Assembly (NCBI GenBank): GCA_036567205.1
Contig: DATCVA010000149.1
Coordinates: forward strand, 1-8,082
Origin: DATCVA01 sp036567205
GTDB lineage: Bacteria > Pseudomonadota > Gammaproteobacteria > Burkholderiales > Burkholderiaceae_B
Length of the DNA stretch: 8,082 nt
Direction: 5' to 3'
Numbering within the stretch: the first letter of the stretch is position 1; every line of letters begins with the position of its first letter. The notes under the pieces are model-generated. The model made no database searches. It was given only the letters and a program-made list of their open reading frames with translations, and had not been told where the DNA came from. Position numbers and translations under genes: made by a program. Below, piece by piece: positions 6,497 through 8,082 of this stretch.

Positions 6497-6524
6497 CAAT
6501 GGGGGCTCCCGCCCCCATTTCAAG
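6497..6524 (-). promoter_or_regulatory. Sigma-32 heat-shock promoter of grpE
   Basis: The minus strand reads CTTGAAA (6518-6524), a 13-bp spacer, then CCCCATTG (6497-6504). This is a near-perfect RpoH promoter with the same spacing as the one before dnaK. The predicted start near 6490 leaves a leader of about 30 nt to the grpE ATG. The promoter overlaps a perfect inverted repeat, listed separately. Confidence 0.88.
6498..6519. repeat. Perfect 9+9 bp inverted repeat over the grpE heat-shock promoter
   Basis: AATGGGGGC (6498-6506) and GCCCCCATT (6511-6519) are exact reverse complements around a 4-bp centre (TCCC). The repeat covers the whole 13-bp promoter spacer, almost all of the -10 and the inner two bases of the -35. 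No T run follows on either strand, so it is not a classical terminator. Its position suggests an operator or a DNA-topology feature. Part of the symmetry is forced by the CCCC of the -10, but the matching GGGG arm is not required by the promoter. Confidence 0.7.
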
Positions 6525-6549
6525 ACCTGAAAATACGTCGTTTTTATTT

Positions 6550-6652
6550 ATTCCATTTCCAAATCAATTGTGAACACGAAGGCGAAGCGCGGACAGTACA
6601 TTGGTACGGCAAGCAAAGCCGACACAGTTCACGGTTGAGTTGAAAATGGAAT
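6550..6652. repeat. Imperfect palindromic element between the carbonic anhydrase gene and grpE
   Basis: The outer arms, 6550-6575 and 6627-6652, match as inverted repeats at 22 of 26 positions. On the plus strand two of the four exceptions become G-U pairs. The outer 9 bp (ATTCCATTT with AAATGGAAT) and the inner 6 bp (GTGAAC with GTTCAC) are perfect. The 51-nt interior holds a GTAC-ATTG-GTAC hairpin (6596-6607) and is GC-richer than the arms. The right arm ends inside the last base of the carbonic anhydrase stop codon. The layout resembles small non-coding palindromic repeats or MITE-like elements of bacterial intergenic regions, or a structured RNA. No U tract follows, so simple termination is unlikely. 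Copy number elsewhere is unknown. Confidence 0.65.
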
Positions 6653-7212
6653 TAAAATTCGTTCTGGATACGCCGATATGCCTGCGCAAGACTGACATTG
6701 GTATGCATGACGGATTCAGAAAACTCTTGCGCCGACTGTGGCACCGTATTTAACGAAGTCAGGTCGGTGGCGCCGGTTACCACGGTCGCCGACGGCAAGT
6801 AAAAATTATCGGGGATATCATGTCCGTCTACCACGCAATTATGCCGCACTACGGCATTGTGCCCTACTGAGCAATTAAAAAGCACGGAATTAAAACCAAT
6901 AAAAACATGGCTTCCGACGGTGCATGGACCATGCACAATGGATCGGTGTGCAATTGACGTGTGCTCTCCGATGGTGACCGCGGCGCCGTCTTTCGAATGA
7001 ATGACGACGCCATCCTGAATATTTGAATTGGGGCCAATTGCAATTGGCTCCATATGGCCATTCTCGTCAACCTCGTCAGCACGAATAACAGCATAGGGCC
7101 CGATGAATACGTTTTCGCCAACCGTGATAAGACCGCATAGCACGGCTGTAGGGTCCACAAACGCGGTTTCGTGAACTACAGGGTAATCACCTCGAGGATT
7201 TTTTCTTAGCAT
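6652..7212 (-). CDS. Gamma-class carbonic anhydrase family protein (CamH-like, left-handed beta-helix)
   Basis: The 186-residue protein has hexapeptide-repeat turns (TVGENVFIGPYAVIRAD, TVGSHVFIGFNSVLF, SVGHNAVVRHN) that build a trimeric left-handed beta-helix. It follows the archaeal Cam enzyme closely along its length: SNIQDGVVIH, then SIAHRSIVHG, with the three expected zinc ligands H72, H89 and H94, plus R44, D46, Q66 and D67 at active-site positions. The C-terminal helix (HTNVSLAQAYRR) also matches Cam. The acidic proton-shuttle loop that follows the first zinc histidine in Cam is shortened to SKDGAAV, which fits the CamH subgroup. The likely reaction is CO2 hydration to bicarbonate, though relatives can lack measurable activity. 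No N-terminal export signal is obvious. The ATG at 7212 has no clear Shine-Dalgarno sequence. hemH lies 48 nt upstream in the same direction, so the two may be co-transcribed. Confidence 0.88.
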   Translation of the reverse strand: MLRKNPRGDYPVVHETAFVDPTAVLCGLITVGENVFIGPYAVIRADEVDENGHMEPIAIGPNSNIQDGVVIHSKDGAAVTIGEHTSIAHRSIVHGPCTVGSHVFIGFNSVLFNCSVGHNAVVRHNCVVDGHDIPDNFYLPSATVVTGATDLTSLNTVPQSAQEFSESVMHTNVSLAQAYRRIQNEF

Positions 7213-7260
7213 GGTGTGTATTTACTGGCTTTAAAAGAATATAACAGGAAGCAGTTTATT

Positions 7261-8082
7261 CTAATAATGCCAACCAACCAGATGACGCTCAATAATTGTT
7301 GCAAACCCTTCTGCCCATACCGAATCGTCATTCAAACAAGAAATATACCGGAATTGCTCGCCGCCAGCCGCTTTAAAAGCATCATGGCACTCTACCTGGA
7401 TTTCCTCCAGAGTTTCGAGGCAGTCAGCCAAAAAACCCGGACACATTACATCGACGCGCCGGACACCCTGCGCTGCCCATGCCTTTAACGTCGGCTCGGT
7501 ATACGGCTCGAGCCATCGTTCGGCCCCGAAGCGGCTTTGAAACGACATGTACACCAAATCGGCATCATCGCCCAACAGTTCTTTAAGCCGCAACGTCGTT
7601 TCAACGCAGTCCCGGTGATAAGGATCCCCCTGTTCAATCACCCGCCGCGGCAAGCCATGAAAGCTAAGCAGCAAACGCTGCGGCTTGCCATGCAACTGCC
7701 AATAGCGCTGTACCTGAAGCGCCAACGCGCCGATATACGCCGGGTCATCGTGATAGCGTTTAATAAAACGCAACTCGGGCTGGTCTCGCAGCTTCGCAGC
7801 ATAGGCGGCCACGCAGTCGACGGCTGTAGCGGTCGTGCTTGCGGCATATTGCGGATACATCGGGACGGTCAAAATCTTGTCGCACCCCTTGGCGCGAAGC
7901 GATTGCATGGCGCTGGATATCGGCGGATTGCCATATCGCATGCCCAAGTCCACATGGGCGTGAATACCCCTGGCCAGCAAAGCCTTTTGCACGCCTTGCG
8001 CCTGAGCCTGGCTCCAGACCAGAAGAGGCGAACCGTCCTGGAGCCAGACCTGGCGGTAACGCGGCACCAGCTTGCGCGGACG
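7261..8082 (-). CDS. hemH: Ferrochelatase (N-terminus beyond the window)
   Basis: Ferrochelatase inserts Fe(II) into protoporphyrin IX, the last step of heme b synthesis, in the cytoplasm or at the inner membrane. The frame is open to the right edge: upstream of a GTG at 8067 it continues RPRKL, so that codon is internal and about the first quarter of a usual 350-370 residue protein is missing. The visible 273 codons contain GSPLLVWSQAQ, the SFHGLP block with the metal-binding/catalytic histidine (codon 7657-7659), YMSFQSRFGAERWLEPYTEPTL, and the signature CPGFLADCLETLEEI with its conserved glutamate (codon 7414-7416). The C-terminus SVWAEGFATIIERHL is typical of the family. The stop is TAG at 7261-7263. 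No terminator is visible in the 48 nt before the carbonic anhydrase gene, so read-through is likely. Confidence 0.97.
   Translation of the reverse strand, partial: RPRKLVPRYRQVWLQDGSPLLVWSQAQAQGVQKALLARGIHAHVDLGMRYGNPPISSAMQSLRAKGCDKILTVPMYPQYAASTTATAVDCVAAYAAKLRDQPELRFIKRYHDDPAYIGALALQVQRYWQLHGKPQRLLLSFHGLPRRVIEQGDPYHRDCVETTLRLKELLGDDADLVYMSFQSRFGAERWLEPYTEPTLKAWAAQGVRRVDVMCPGFLADCLETLEEIQVECHDAFKAAGGEQFRYISCLNDDSVWAEGFATIIERHLVGWHY

Noticed and set aside
6498..6519. The GC-rich inverted repeat upstream of grpE as an intrinsic terminator of the carbonic anhydrase transcript
   Set aside because: No T run follows the stem on either strand and it coincides with the grpE promoter elements.
7238..7243. 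TATATT on the minus strand as a promoter -10 for the carbonic anhydrase gene
   Set aside because: No acceptable -35 at 16-18 bp spacing (TATTAG at 17 bp), and the region is short and AT-rich, so a chance match is likely.

Overview
The window looks like the chromosome of a betaproteobacterium, probably Burkholderiales and plausibly Alcaligenaceae. This is inferred from the protein sequences and from hemH lying close to a grpE-dnaK-dnaJ chaperone cluster; no database was consulted. It is mostly conserved housekeeping DNA, and I see no phage, IS element, CRISPR array, toxin-antitoxin pair or defence system. The more interesting content is in the intergenic regions.

Layout. At the left edge, the last 69 codons of a plus-strand M16-family zinc peptidase end at 211 and are followed by a clear intrinsic terminator (221-273). 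An AT-rich leader of about 180 nt precedes a 703-residue membrane acyltransferase with a C-terminal SGNH domain (456-2567, plus strand). Its stop codon lies 2 nt from the stop codon of dnaJ, which converges from the other strand. From there to the right edge everything is on the minus strand, in transcription order: hemH (ferrochelatase, cut by the window edge), a gamma-class carbonic anhydrase, grpE, dnaK, dnaJ.

Regulation. grpE and dnaK each have their own near-consensus sigma-32 heat-shock promoter (CTTGAAA, 13-bp spacer, CCCCAxTx), at 6497-6524 and 5784-5811. The grpE promoter is overlaid by a perfect 9+9 bp inverted repeat covering the spacer and most of the -10. No CIRCE/HrcA operator is visible. 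dnaJ has no visible promoter or Shine-Dalgarno sequence of its own; it follows a 14-bp stem-loop in the dnaK-dnaJ gap, so it is probably expressed by read-through from dnaK. Between the carbonic anhydrase and grpE lies a 103-bp imperfect palindromic element (6550-6652, 26-nt arms) that could be a dispersed repeat or a structured transcript region.

How the genes work together. GrpE, DnaK and DnaJ form the Hsp70 folding machine: DnaJ delivers substrate and stimulates ATP hydrolysis, and GrpE exchanges nucleotide. HemH performs the last step of heme synthesis. The carbonic anhydrase and the acyltransferase have no evident functional link to the chaperones and are probably just neighbours.
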